A stretch of DNA of 64,000 nucleotides from Pelomonas sp963422775 (GTDB lineage Bacteria; Pseudomonadota; Gammaproteobacteria; Burkholderiales; Burkholderiaceae_C): contig CAUJSJ030000096.1 in NCBI GenBank assembly GCA_963422775.4, positions 62,001-126,000 on the forward strand, in the 5' to 3' direction. The notes under the pieces were generated by a model. That model made no database searches. It was given only the letters and a program-made list of their open reading frames with translations, and was not told the DNA's origin. This document shows, piece by piece, positions 8,012-16,998 of this stretch (positions within the stretch are counted from its first letter, which is position 1; every line of letters starts with the position of its first letter). Made by a program: the position numbers and the translations under genes.

Positions 8012-8692
8012 ATGAACTTCACGCTAGATCCCACCCGCCACGCCGCGCCCCAGGTTGTCGAAGCGCTTCGGGCAGCCATCATTTCGCTGGAACTGGCACC
8101 GGGCCTGGCGCTGGACCGCGCCGAACTGGCCAAGCAGTTCGGCGTCAGCCAGACGCCGGTGCGCGACGCGCTCATCCGGCTCAGCGAGGAAGGCCTGGTC
8201 GTCATCCGGGCGCAGTACACGACCCAGGTCAGCCGCATCGACGTCCCGGCGGCGCGCGAAGCGCATTTCCTGCGCCGTTCCATCGAAATCGAGATCGCGC
8301 GCCTGCTGGCCACCGCGCACGACGATGCCGTCATTGGCGAGTTGCGCATGCAGCTGTCTCGCCAGGTGGACCTGGCGGCGAGCAAGGACTTTCTCGGCTT
8401 CATCGCCGCTGACAAGGAATTCCACCGGCTGATGTACGTGGCGGCCGGCCTGCCGCGACTCTGGTCGGTCGTCGTGCGCATGTCCGGCCATGTCGACCGC
8501 CTGCGCCTGCTGCACATCCCCACGGTCGGCAAGACCGAGTCGATCCTGGGCGCTCACCAGGCGATCCTGGAGGCCATCGAGTCGCGCGACGTCGAGGCCG
8601 CGCATCATGCCGTTCGGAACCACCTGTCCGGCACCCTCGCCTCGGTGGACGAGATCCAGCAGCGCTACCCCGAATACCTCATCGTTGCCTGA
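8012..8692 (+). CDS. GntR family regulator, FCD subclass
   Basis: 226 residues from the ATG at 8012. An upstream in-frame ATG at 7925 would add 29 residues unlike the family. The winged helix (about residues 10-75) includes ELAKQFGVSQTPVRDALIRLSEEGL. The C-terminal FCD domain is all-helical and keeps the expected metal-ligand pattern: Asp in ADKEFHR, His in HVDRLR, His in GAHQAIL, His in RNHLSGT. FCD regulators respond to small carboxylates such as sugar acids and keto acids. It lies between the TonB receptor and xylX, so sensing a xylonate-pathway intermediate is a reasonable but unproven guess. Confidence 0.9.
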   Translation: MNFTLDPTRHAAPQVVEALRAAIISLELAPGLALDRAELAKQFGVSQTPVRDALIRLSEEGLVVIRAQYTTQVSRIDVPAAREAHFLRRSIEIEIARLLATAHDDAVIGELRMQLSRQVDLAASKDFLGFIAADKEFHRLMYVAAGLPRLWSVVVRMSGHVDRLRLLHIPTVGKTESILGAHQAILEAIESRDVEAAHHAVRNHLSGTLASVDEIQQRYPEYLIVA

Positions 8693-8735
8693 GTCCGTGG
8701 CGGGTTGCCGGGATCTCCTGGCTTGGCAGCGAATT

Positions 8736-8749
8736 AGGTAGCGCTCACA
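8736..8749. promoter_or_regulatory. TGGTAGCGC-type operator, copy 3
   Basis: AGGTAGCGCTCACA, 38 bp before xylX. The Caulobacter xylose operon is controlled through a similar GGTAGCGCTA-containing LacI-type site, as far as I recall; that makes this element a good candidate for xylose-responsive control. Confidence 0.5.
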
Positions 8750-8787
8750 ATTTCAGCCCGGACCTCTGCCGCCGAGCCCTGAAGCCC

Positions 8788-9957
8788 ATGCCCCCCACGC
8801 ACGACACCCTCCTCCCCGCCGACGCGGACCGCGCCCTGCTGCTGGGCCGCGTCTGGCGCACCGACACCGATGGCCCCGCCCTGGTGGCCGTGCGCCGCGG
8901 CGAACTGGTCGATGTGTCGGCCCACGCCGCGACGATGGCCGAGCTGCTGGACCACCCCGATCTGCTGCACATCGCCCGCCGCGCGCCGGGCATGACACTG
9001 GGCCCCGCCCGGGCCGCGCTGGACAACGCACTCGCCGCCGAACCCGACGCCGCCCTGCCCCGCCCGCTCGCACCTTGCGACCTGCAGGCCATCAAGGCCT
9101 GCGGCGTGACCTTCGCCGTCAGCCTGCTGGAGCGGGTCATCGAGGCCCAGGCCGGCGGTGACGCAGCCCGCGCCCATGCCTTGCGTGCACAGCTGACCGG
9201 GACGCTGGGCGGCGACCTGTCCAGCATCCGCCCCGGCTCGGCCGCGGCCCAGCGCCTGAAGGCCGAGTTCGTCGCACGCGGCGCCTGGTCGCCCTACCTG
9301 GAAGTGGGCCTTGGCCCCGACGCCGAGGTCTTCACCAAGGCGCAGCCGATGTCGGCCGTCGGCTTCGGCGCAGCGGTCGGCCTGCACCCGGACTCGCAGT
9401 GGAACAACCCCGAGCCCGAGGTCGTGCTGGCCGTCAACGGCCGCGCCGAGGTCGTCGGTGCCACACTGGGCAACGACGTCAACCTGCGCGACATCGAGGG
9501 CCGCAGCGCGCTGCTGCTCGGCAAGGCCAAGGACAACAACGCCTCCTGCGCCATCGGCCCCTTCATCCGCCTGTTCGACGAACACTTCTCGCTGGACACG
9601 GTGCGCGCCGCCGAGGTCAGCCTGCGCATCCAAGGTTCGGACGACGGCTTCGTGCTGGAAGGCCTCAGCCGCATGCAGGAGATCAGCCGCGACCCGCTGG
9701 AGCTGGTGGGCCACGCCTGTGGCGCCCACCACCAGTACCCCGACGGCTTCATGCTCTTCCTCGGCACGATGTTTTCGCCCATCCAGGACCGCGGCGCGCC
9801 GGGCGCCGGCTTCACGCACCGCCTCGGCGACCGCGTGACGATTGCCAGCCCCGCCCTCGGGGCGCTGGTCAACACCGTGCAGCGCTGCGACACGCTGCCG
9901 CCATGGACCTATGGCGTCGGCGCGCTGCTGCAGCATCTGAGGAGCCGCGGACGATGA
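8788..9957 (+). CDS. xylX: 2-keto-3-deoxy-D-pentonate dehydratase (XylX, fumarylacetoacetase fold)
   Basis: 389 residues, close to Caulobacter XylX. The enzyme converts 2-keto-3-deoxy-D-xylonate to 2-oxoglutarate semialdehyde in the Weimberg pathway. Characteristic segments are GVTFAVSLLERVIE, WNNPEPEVVL, GNDVNLRDIEGRSALLL, KAKDNNASCAIGPF and YPDGFMLFLGTMF, the last four carrying the metal-binding acidic residues of the fold. Its stop overlaps the xylD start (ATGA), so the two are translationally coupled. The operator at 8736 lies just upstream. It could also act on 2-keto-3-deoxy-L-arabinonate, which has the same product. Confidence 0.9.
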   Translation: MPPTHDTLLPADADRALLLGRVWRTDTDGPALVAVRRGELVDVSAHAATMAELLDHPDLLHIARRAPGMTLGPARAALDNALAAEPDAALPRPLAPCDLQAIKACGVTFAVSLLERVIEAQAGGDAARAHALRAQLTGTLGGDLSSIRPGSAAAQRLKAEFVARGAWSPYLEVGLGPDAEVFTKAQPMSAVGFGAAVGLHPDSQWNNPEPEVVLAVNGRAEVVGATLGNDVNLRDIEGRSALLLGKAKDNNASCAIGPFIRLFDEHFSLDTVRAAEVSLRIQGSDDGFVLEGLSRMQEISRDPLELVGHACGAHHQYPDGFMLFLGTMFSPIQDRGAPGAGFTHRLGDRVTIASPALGALVNTVQRCDTLPPWTYGVGALLQHLRSRGR

Positions 9958-11705
9958 GGCGGCTGCGTTCCCAGGACTGGTTCGACAACGCCGACCATGT
10001 CGACATGACCGCGCTCTACCTGGAGCGCTTCATGAACTACGGCCTCACGCCGCAGGAGCTGCGCTCGGGCCGGCCCATCATCGGCATCGCGCAGAGCGGC
10101 AGCGACCTGAGCCCCTGCAACCGCATCCACCTGGAACTTGCAACACGCGTGCGCGACGGCATCCGCGACGCGGGCGGCATCCCGATGGAGTTCCCGCTGC
10201 ACCCCATCTTCGAGAACTGCCGCCGCCCGACTGCGGCGCTGGACCGCAACCTGGCCTACCTCGGCCTCGTCGAGATCCTGCACGGCTACCCGCTGGACGC
10301 CGTCGTGCTGACGACGGGCTGCGACAAGACGACGCCGGCCCAGGTCATGGCAGCAAGCACGGTCGACATCCCCGCCATCGTGCTGTCGGGCGGGCCGATG
10401 CTGGACGGCTGGTTCGAAGGCCAGCTGGTCGGCTCCGGCGCCGCCATCTGGGCCGGCCGCCGGCGCCTGGCGGCCGGGGAGATCGACGAGGCCACCTTCA
10501 TCCAGATCGCCGCCGCATCCGCGCCTTCGGCCGGCCACTGCAACACCATGGGCACGGCGTCGACGATGAATGCGCTGGCCGAGGCCCTGGGCCTGTCGCT
10601 GACGGGCTGCTCGGCCATCCCCGCGCCCTACCGCGAGCGTGGGCAGATGGCCTACGAGACGGGCCGGCGCATCGTCGAGATGGCACGCGAGGATCTGCGC
10701 CCTTCACACCTCCTGAGCCGCGATGCCTTCCTGGACGCCATCGTCGTCAACGCAGCCATCGGCGGCTCGACGAACGCGCAGCCGCATCTCACGGCCATGG
10801 CCCGCCACGCCGGCATCGAGCTGACCGCCGCCGACTGGACCGAGGTGGGCCAGCGCGTGCCGCTGCTGCTGAACATGCAGCCGGCGGGGCAGTTCCTCGG
10901 CGAGCGCTTCCACCGTGCCGGTGGCGTGCCGGCCATCATGTGGGAGCTGCAGCAGGCCGGCCTGCTGCGCACCACGCGGCCGACGGTAACGGGCCGCACG
11001 ATGGCCGCCAACCTCCAAGGCCGCGAGACGCGCGACCGCGAGGTCATCTACCCGGTGAGCGCGCCGCTCAAGCCGGAGGCCGGCTTCGTCGTGCTGAGCG
11101 GCAACCTGTTCGACTTCGCCATCCTGAAAGCCAGCGTCATCTCGCCAGCCTTCCGCGCGCGCTACCTGAAGGATGGCGCCTTCGACGCCCGCGCCATCGT
11201 CTTCGACGGCGCCGACGACTACCACGCGCGCATCAACGACCCGGCGCTCGATATCGACGAGGGCTGCATCCTCGTCATGCGCGGCGCCGGCCCGGTGGGC
11301 TGGCCGGGCTCGGCCGAGGTGGTGAACATGCAGCCGCCGGACGCGCTGATCCGCCGCGGCGTGGTGAGCCTGCCCACGCTGGGCGACGGCCGGCAGTCCG
11401 GCACGTCGGACAGCCCCTCCATCGTGCACGCCTCGCCCGAGAGCGCGGTGGGCGGCGGGTTGGCCTGGCTGCGCACCGGAGATGTCATCCGCGTTGACCT
11501 CAACGCGGGGCGCTGCGATGTGCTGCTCAGCGACGAGGAGCTGTCACGCCGCCGCGCTGGCGGTTTGCCCGCCGTTCCCGCGAGCCAGACCCCCTGGCAG
11601 GAGATCTATCGCTCGACGGTCGGGCCGCTGTCGACCGGTGCCTGCCTCGAACTGGCGGTGCCGTATCGCGCGGTGGTGGACACACCACCCCGACACAACC
11701 ACTAG
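9954..11705 (+). CDS. xylD: D-xylonate dehydratase (IlvD/Edd family)
   Basis: 583 residues. Dehydrates D-xylonate to 2-keto-3-deoxyxylonate using an Fe-S cluster and Mg. The three cluster Cys are Cys55 (SPCNR), Cys123 (TGCDK) and Cys196 (GHCNTMG). The beginning (RSQDWFDN, DMTALYLERFMNYG) and the end (LPRHNH-like tail, here TPPRHNH) match Caulobacter XylD, which supports xylonate over other sugar acids. Start ATG at 9954 overlaps the xylX stop. The gene ends directly against the stop of the convergent lactonase, with no base between. Confidence 0.92.
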   Translation: MRRLRSQDWFDNADHVDMTALYLERFMNYGLTPQELRSGRPIIGIAQSGSDLSPCNRIHLELATRVRDGIRDAGGIPMEFPLHPIFENCRRPTAALDRNLAYLGLVEILHGYPLDAVVLTTGCDKTTPAQVMAASTVDIPAIVLSGGPMLDGWFEGQLVGSGAAIWAGRRRLAAGEIDEATFIQIAAASAPSAGHCNTMGTASTMNALAEALGLSLTGCSAIPAPYRERGQMAYETGRRIVEMAREDLRPSHLLSRDAFLDAIVVNAAIGGSTNAQPHLTAMARHAGIELTAADWTEVGQRVPLLLNMQPAGQFLGERFHRAGGVPAIMWELQQAGLLRTTRPTVTGRTMAANLQGRETRDREVIYPVSAPLKPEAGFVVLSGNLFDFAILKASVISPAFRARYLKDGAFDARAIVFDGADDYHARINDPALDIDEGCILVMRGAGPVGWPGSAEVVNMQPPDALIRRGVVSLPTLGDGRQSGTSDSPSIVHASPESAVGGGLAWLRTGDVIRVDLNAGRCDVLLSDEELSRRRAGGLPAVPASQTPWQEIYRSTVGPLSTGACLELAVPYRAVVDTPPRHNH

Positions 11706-12668
11706 CTAGGCGACGGCGCCTCGTGTGTTGACGTAGAGCGCGTACAGCGAGTGCGTGCTCGCCATGAAGAGGCGGTTGCCCTTGGCGCCGCCGAAGCAGA
11801 GATTGGCGCAGCGCTCGGGCAGGTGAATGTGGGCCAGCAGCTTGCCGGAGGCGGCGTAGACGCGCACGCCGTCCAGCTGCGCTGAGTCCGCCCCCGCGCT
11901 GCCGTCACTGCCGAAGCCGCACCAGAGGTTGCCCAGCACGTCGACAGCCATGCCGTCGAAGGCGCCTGGGCAGCCCGGGTCGATGAGCAGGCGCTTGCCG
12001 CTCAGGCTCGCACCGTCCACGTCATAGGCCCAGATCAGCCGGTGCGGCTGGGCGCGGCTTTCGATGACGTAGAGGGTGTTGCCGTCGGGGCTGAAGGCCA
12101 GGCCGTTGGGGCCTTTGAGGTCGTCGATTTGCAGTGTCAGCTCGCCGGTCGCGCCGTCGATGCGATAGATGGCCGGCGTCAGCTCGGACTCGGCCTTCTC
12201 GCCCTCGAAATCACTCGCGATGCCGAACAGCGGGTCGCTGAACCACAGGCTGCCGTCGGCTTGGCAGGTGATGTCGTTGGGCGAGTTCAGGCGCTTGCCT
12301 TTGAACCGGTCGGCCAGCACGGCAATGCGGCCGTCGTACTCGGTGCGCGTGATGCGGCGCGTCAGGTGCTCGCAGCTCACGAGGCGCCCCTGGCGGTCGC
12401 GCACGTGGCCGTTGGCGTGGTTGCTCGGGTTGCGGAACTCGCTGACGGCGCCGGTGGTTTCGTCCCAGCGCAAGATGCGGTTGTTCGGGATGTCGGAAAC
12501 CAGCAGATAGCGCCCGTCGCCAAACCAAACCGGCCCTTCCGCCCAGGCCAGGCCGGTGGCGAGTTGCTCCACGCCGGCGGGGAACAGGCGCAGCGGCAGG
12601 AAAGCGTCGTCCAGCACCTCGATGGCCGGGTCGGGCCGCCGCGCGTTGGGGGTGAAGGCGATGTTCAT
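11706..12668 (-). CDS. SMP-30/gluconolactonase family sugar lactonase
   Basis: 320 residues forming a six-bladed propeller. Metal ligands can be placed: Glu in WAEGPVW, Asn in LNSPNDI, Asp in AFDGMAVD. Such enzymes open sugar-acid lactones. Candidates here are D-xylono-lactone (feeding xylD on the facing operon) and D-glucaro-lactone (the direct product of the uronate dehydrogenase encoded just upstream). The ATG overlaps the udh stop (ATGA at 12665-12668), so coupling to udh favours the second, or a dual role. Confidence 0.88.
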   Translation of the reverse strand: MNIAFTPNARRPDPAIEVLDDAFLPLRLFPAGVEQLATGLAWAEGPVWFGDGRYLLVSDIPNNRILRWDETTGAVSEFRNPSNHANGHVRDRQGRLVSCEHLTRRITRTEYDGRIAVLADRFKGKRLNSPNDITCQADGSLWFSDPLFGIASDFEGEKAESELTPAIYRIDGATGELTLQIDDLKGPNGLAFSPDGNTLYVIESRAQPHRLIWAYDVDGASLSGKRLLIDPGCPGAFDGMAVDVLGNLWCGFGSDGSAGADSAQLDGVRVYAASGKLLAHIHLPERCANLCFGGAKGNRLFMASTHSLYALYVNTRGAVA

Positions 12669-13492
12669 TCGGGCCCCTTCTCGAAGGGGCCGAGGACGAC
12701 GAAGCCGCCGCCCTGGCAGCGCACTTCGGGGCGGCTGGGGTCGACGTAGGGCTGGGCCGCCTCGACCTCCGCGCGCCAGGGTTCGGAGCTGTCCTGGGGC
12801 CTGTAGCCAATGTGGCTGGACTTGCTGTTGTCCCACCAGGTGGAGCGGTTGTCGCTCATGCCGTAGATGACGCTGTGGCCGACGACAGGCGCGCTCAGGG
12901 CTGCGACGATGAGGCGCTCCAGGTCGTCAAAGCTCAGCCAGCTCGACAGCATGCGCCGGTCGGTCGGCACGGGCCAGCTGGAGCCGATGCGCAGGGACAC
13001 CGTCTCCAGGCCGTAGCGGTCGAAATAGAACTGCGCCAGGTTTTCGCCGAAGGCTTTTGACAGGCCGTAGTAGCTGTCCGGCCGCGGCGCGGCCTGCGGC
13101 GTGAGGGTCTCGCCCTGGCTGTAGAAGCCGGTCACGTGGTTGGAGCTGGCGAAGACGATGCGCTTGGTTCCGCGTTGTCGGGCCGCCTCGTAGACGTTGT
13201 AGGCGCCGACGATGTTGGCGGGCAGCACGACGTCGAAGGGTTTCTCGATGGACACGCCGCCGAAGTGCAGCACGGCGTCCACGTCCTGGAGCAGGGCCTG
13301 CATCGCGGCCAGGTCCTCGAGCGGCGCCTGCACCACCTCCTCGCCCTCGCCGGCCGGGTCCATGGCGGCGAGGTCGGACAGGCGCAGCACGTCGCAGTAG
13401 TGCTTCATGCGCGGGCGCAGCACGCGGCCCAGGTTGCCGGCCGCGCCGGTCAGCAGCAGGCGCTTGAAGCGCGGGGCGGAAGGTGGCGTCAT
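12665..13492 (-). CDS. udh: Uronate dehydrogenase
   Basis: 275 residues, an NAD-dependent short-chain dehydrogenase that oxidises D-glucuronate or D-galacturonate to the aldaro-lactone. A Rossmann motif (LTGAAGNLGR) opens the protein. FASSNHVTGFY, YYGLSKAFGENLA with the catalytic Tyr-x-x-x-Lys, and the late WWDNS motif match characterised bacterial Udh enzymes. It is coupled to the downstream lactonase. Odd feature: the start codon lies 7 bp after a T-tailed hairpin (13494-13514), with no visible Shine-Dalgarno sequence. Confidence 0.9.
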   Translation of the reverse strand: MTPPSAPRFKRLLLTGAAGNLGRVLRPRMKHYCDVLRLSDLAAMDPAGEGEEVVQAPLEDLAAMQALLQDVDAVLHFGGVSIEKPFDVVLPANIVGAYNVYEAARQRGTKRIVFASSNHVTGFYSQGETLTPQAAPRPDSYYGLSKAFGENLAQFYFDRYGLETVSLRIGSSWPVPTDRRMLSSWLSFDDLERLIVAALSAPVVGHSVIYGMSDNRSTWWDNSKSSHIGYRPQDSSEPWRAEVEAAQPYVDPSRPEVRCQGGGFVVLGPFEKGPE

Positions 13493-13493
13493 G

Positions 13494-13514
13494 AAAAAAG
13501 GCCCGAAACGGGCC
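13494..13514 (-). terminator. Intrinsic terminator or attenuator between LacI gene and udh
   Basis: On the minus strand GGCCCG-TTT-CGGGCC is followed directly by TTTTTT and then the udh start codon. It lies 4 bp after the LacI stop. It should end most LacI transcripts and also occupies the place where the udh ribosome site would be. Confidence 0.7.
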
Positions 13515-13518
13515 GAGG

Positions 13519-14607
13519 TCAGGCAGCGCCGCCGATGCGCAGAGGGGGGCGCAAACGGGGGGCGGCGTCGGACTGGCGTCGGACCAGCTCGAAGTCCATG
13601 AGCTCGTGCTCGCAGGGCAGGGGCTCTCCGGAGCGGCGCGCCTTGATGTGGCGCACCAGCAGGTCCACCGCGGCGCCGGCCATCTCCATGATGGGCTGGC
13701 GCACGGTGGTGAGTTCGGGCCAGATGGTGGTGGCCAGCGGGGCATCGTCGAAGCCGACGACGGTGAGGTCGCTGGGCACGTCCAGGCCCAGGCGGTGGGC
13801 GATCGCCACGGTGGCGGCCGCCATGTCGTCGTTGCTGGCGAAGATGGCCGTGGGCCGCTGCTCCTGCGACAACAGGAACTCGGCCGCGTCCAGCCCCGAG
13901 CGGTAGGTGAACATGCCCTGGGCAACGACCTCTTCCTCGGCGATGTTCAGGCCGGCGTCGTTCATCGCTGCGTGGAAGCCCGCGAGGCGCCTTGCGCTGC
14001 TGCTTTGGTAGGGGTCGCCGATGATGAAGCCCAGGCGGTGGTGGCCCAGGTTCAGCAGGTGGCGTGTCATCTCGTAGGCGGCCTGGTAGTCGTCGATGCC
14101 GACGGCACAGACGGCGTCCGGCGGCACGCCGCTGGAGACGACAACGGCGGGCGTGTCGGTGTCGGCCACCAGCTTGAGCAGGGGCTGGGAGTCGCAGAAC
14201 GGCGGCGGCAGGATGAGGCCATCGATGCCGTTGGCGATCATCTCGGCGACTGGCTTTTCCTCGCCGTCGCGGGCGGCCTCGCAGCGCTGCACGACGAGTT
14301 GCACATGGCGCAGCGTGGCCTTGTTCAACAGGCCGATGAGGAACTCGTTGAGGTAGCCGGCCGTCGGGTCGATGTAGAGCATGCCGATGCGGATGGGCTC
14401 GGAGCCGGCCAGGTGGCGCGCGGCCTGGTTGGGCAGGTAGTTCAGTTCGGCGACGGCGGCCTGCACCTTCTCCCGCGTGCCGGGGCGCACGTTCTGCTCG
14501 CCATTGATGACCCGCGACACCGTCATCGGCGACACCCCGGCCAGCTTGGCCACGTCGGCGATGGTGGCGACCTTGGGGCTGCGCCCGGAACGAGCGGTTG
14601 GCTTCAA
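13519..14607 (-). CDS. LacI family transcriptional repressor
   Basis: 362 residues starting at TTG 14607, with GAGGG about 6 bp before it. The DNA-binding headpiece contains VATIADVAKLAGVSPMTVSRVIN (in two parts) and the hinge helix NQAARHLAG. The periplasmic-binding-like effector domain runs from about residue 70 and includes GIDDYQAAY and FASNDDMAAA. It sits between the alpha-glucuronidase gene and udh, so a uronate or an aldobiouronate is a likely inducer. A palindrome 27 bp upstream (14634-14647) resembles one before the GH115-GH8 gene, suggesting autoregulation and a distant target. Confidence 0.92.
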   Translation of the reverse strand: MKPTARSGRSPKVATIADVAKLAGVSPMTVSRVINGEQNVRPGTREKVQAAVAELNYLPNQAARHLAGSEPIRIGMLYIDPTAGYLNEFLIGLLNKATLRHVQLVVQRCEAARDGEEKPVAEMIANGIDGLILPPPFCDSQPLLKLVADTDTPAVVVSSGVPPDAVCAVGIDDYQAAYEMTRHLLNLGHHRLGFIIGDPYQSSSARRLAGFHAAMNDAGLNIAEEEVVAQGMFTYRSGLDAAEFLLSQEQRPTAIFASNDDMAAATVAIAHRLGLDVPSDLTVVGFDDAPLATTIWPELTTVRQPIMEMAGAAVDLLVRHIKARRSGEPLPCEHELMDFELVRRQSDAAPRLRPPLRIGGAA

Positions 14608-14633
14608 AGGGGTCCCTCGGATGGTGGTGGGGT

Positions 14634-14647
14634 TGTTTGCGCAATCA
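14634..14647. promoter_or_regulatory. Candidate LacI-family operator TGTTTGCGCAATCA
   Basis: A palindrome with 6 of 7 pairs matching and the central CG typical of LacI-family sites. It lies in the 48-bp gap before the LacI gene. A copy differing at one base is at 42366-42379; both are followed by TTTGGC. Confidence 0.45.
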
Positions 14648-14655
14648 TATTTGGC

Positions 14656-16772
14656 TTATCCGCCCCGGCCCGGCGCGAAATTAAAGCGCAGGGCTTTGTA
14701 CTCCTGCAGCGTACGCTCGGGCGGCCGCGCACCGGCCGGCAGCGGCAGGCCCGATGCGGACTGGAAGTAGGCGATGCAGGCGTCGCGCCACCAACGCGCC
14801 TCGGCCTCCTGCACGGACAGGTAGGCCGCCACGTCGGCATGGCGCTGCCCGTCGATGTGGGCCTGAAGCGAGGCCCAAGCGCGTGCGCATCTCGGCCACG
14901 CTCACGACGCCCCGGTCATAGTGCGCGACGAGTTCGGCCCACAGCGTGCGGTGGGATGCCATGCGGTGATCCCAGGGCAGGTGATGGAACCACAGCAGCA
15001 GGTTCTCGGGCGTCGTCGCCGGGTTGGCAAATCGCGCCGCCACCTCGGGCGCGTACTGCGCCACGGCGTTGCTGCCCGTGGGGCTGCGGTCGAAGCCGAT
15101 GCCGTCGCGGCCGGCGCGGTGGAAGTAGACCGGGTTCCAGTCGGCGCGCTCCAGGTTGTCGACCCACGGCGCCGGGCCATGGTGATGACCCGTGCCCATC
15201 AGGTGGTGCAGGCCCAGCGGCGTCATGTAGTCGACGACAGCCTCGCGCGAAGCGGTCATCATCGACACGATGGTGTCGACGGCGTGCGGTGCGGTCGTGA
15301 AGGTCTGCTGCACCCATTCGCGCGCGATGTCGCCCGAGGCAAGGCCCGGGTCCCAGGCCACGCGGCCGAAGGCGTACCAGTTGGCCTGGTCGAAGTGCGA
15401 GCCGCTCCAGTTGCGGTCGCTGCCGATGTTGGCGACGCCGGCGATGGCCCTGACATGCTGAGCCACCGTCTCGCCGTCGGGCTTGGCGCGCAGCACCTCC
15501 TCGAACAGCGGGGCCGAGGTAGACGAGGTGGGTAGCGAAGCCGAGGTATTCCTTGGTGATCTGCAGTTCCAGCGCCAGCGGTGTCTTCGGCATCGCGCCG
15601 AACAACGGGTGGAAGGGCTCGCGCGGCTGAAAGTCGATGGCGCCGTTCTTGACCTGCACGATGACGTTGGACGCGAACTTGCCGTCCAGCGGCTGGAACT
15701 CGTTGAACGCCTGTTTGGCGCGATCGCTCGTGTCCGGCGCGTAGACGAAGGCTCGCCACATGACGATGCCGCCATGCGGGGCCAACGCCTCGGCCAGCAT
15801 GTTGGCGCCGTCGGCGTGGTTGCGGCCGTAGTCCTGCGGCCCGGGCTGGCCTTCCGAATTGGCCTTCACGAGGTAGCCGCCGAAGTCGGGAATCAGCCGG
15901 TAGATCTCGTCGGCCTTGGCCTTCCACCAGGCGCGCACGGCCGGGTCCAGCGGGTCGGCCGTCTTCAACCCACCCAGATCCACCGGCGCCGAGAAGCGCG
16001 CCGACAGGTAGACCTTGATGCCATAGGGTCTGAACACGTCCGCCAGCGCCGCGGCCTTGGCGAGGAACGGCGCCGTCAGCGAATCGGCCTTGGCGTTGAC
16101 GTTGTTGAGCACCGTGCCGTTGATGCCCAGCGACGCGTTGGCACGCGCGTAGTCCACGTAGCGTGCATCGCGGATGTCGGGCAGCTTCCACCAGTCCCAG
16201 ATCGACGCACCGGCATAGCCGCGCTCGACCGTGCGGTCCAGGTTGTCCCAGTGGTTGAGCAGGCGCAGGCCAAGCTTCGGTGAAGAGCGCTGGTTCAGGG
16301 CCGCGAGGTCGGCCGCTGTGCTGGCCGCACGCAGCCACGCAAAGCTGCCGTAAAGCAGGCCAAGGTCGGTGTTGGCGGCAATCAGCGTCACGGGCCGGCC
16401 CTGCAACTTGAGGCTTCGCAAGGCATAGCCCTCGCGACCCAGTTGATCCCAGGGCAGTTCGACGCCGGCAGGCACATTGGCCGGCGTGACCAGCATCAGC
16501 GCACCGCCCACCGGGCGGGCTGGGAGCACGGGTTCACGTCCGCTCAACCCAGCCACACCGCGCCGCAGTTCGGCAACGGCGGCCTGCAGCGTCGGCGATG
16601 CCGGCTCCGCAAACACGATGCCGCGGGCCTGTGCCAGCACCCTCGCCTGGCCGGCCGGCGGCAGCGCGCGGTAGCGCAGCCAGAGGTCGTAGCCATCCTC
16701 CACGGCGCCCCACGCCGGCAGCAATGCCAGCCCCAGCAGCGCCGCTGCCAGGCTCTTGGCCCAAGTCTTCAT
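14656..16772 (-). pseudogene. GH67 alpha-glucuronidase with two +1 frameshifts
   Basis: Restored length would be about 704 residues, typical of exported GH67 enzymes that remove 4-O-methylglucuronate from xylo-oligosaccharides. The start at 16772 has AGGAG 6 bp upstream and a signal peptide (MKTWAKSLAAALLGLALL). Catalytic segments are intact: NSEGQPGPQ (acid Glu), FQPLDGKF and QPREPFHPLFG (base Asp/Glu). After LVYLGP the frame is lost at a G4 run (15510-15513 on the plus strand); the continuation LFEEVLRAKP is in the next frame. A second extra base at A-A 14877-14878 shifts again, from EMRTR to WASLQAHIDG, ending at 14656. Conservation continues in all three frames, so either a very recent pseudogene or sequence errors. 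As read, the product lacks its C-terminal domain. Confidence 0.85.
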
Positions 16773-16850
16773 GCTGTCTCCTGTTGTCGCCCCGGCCAAG
16801 ACCCCGGAAACGCGGGAATGTTAGAGATTTCTCGCTTGCGCAAAGCAAAA

Positions 16851-16864
16851 TGGTAGCGCTACAT
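16851..16864. promoter_or_regulatory. TGGTAGCGC-type operator, copy 4
   Basis: TGGTAGCGCTACAT contains the 10-bp perfect palindrome GTAGCGCTAC. It lies between the GH67 gene (start 16772) and the MFS gene (start 16999). A TTGCGCAA palindrome (16836-16843), resembling the core of the second motif, lies 8 bp before it. Confidence 0.55.
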
Positions 16865-16998
16865 TTGAGTCCACAGCAAGCGGTGCCGGAGGGCCCGCTC
16901 ACGACGGAGACCGCATTGATTCCCCATCCCGCCCTACCGGCTCCCGCCACCTGCCCCGGTGCCTTCGCGCCCCTGGGAGATGCGCTGAAAGCCGCGTG

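Noticed and set aside
12665..14644. A 659-residue open frame whose N-terminal part overlaps the LacI gene
   Set aside because: Only the last 275 residues are real (uronate dehydrogenase). The rest is an out-of-frame reading of LacI.
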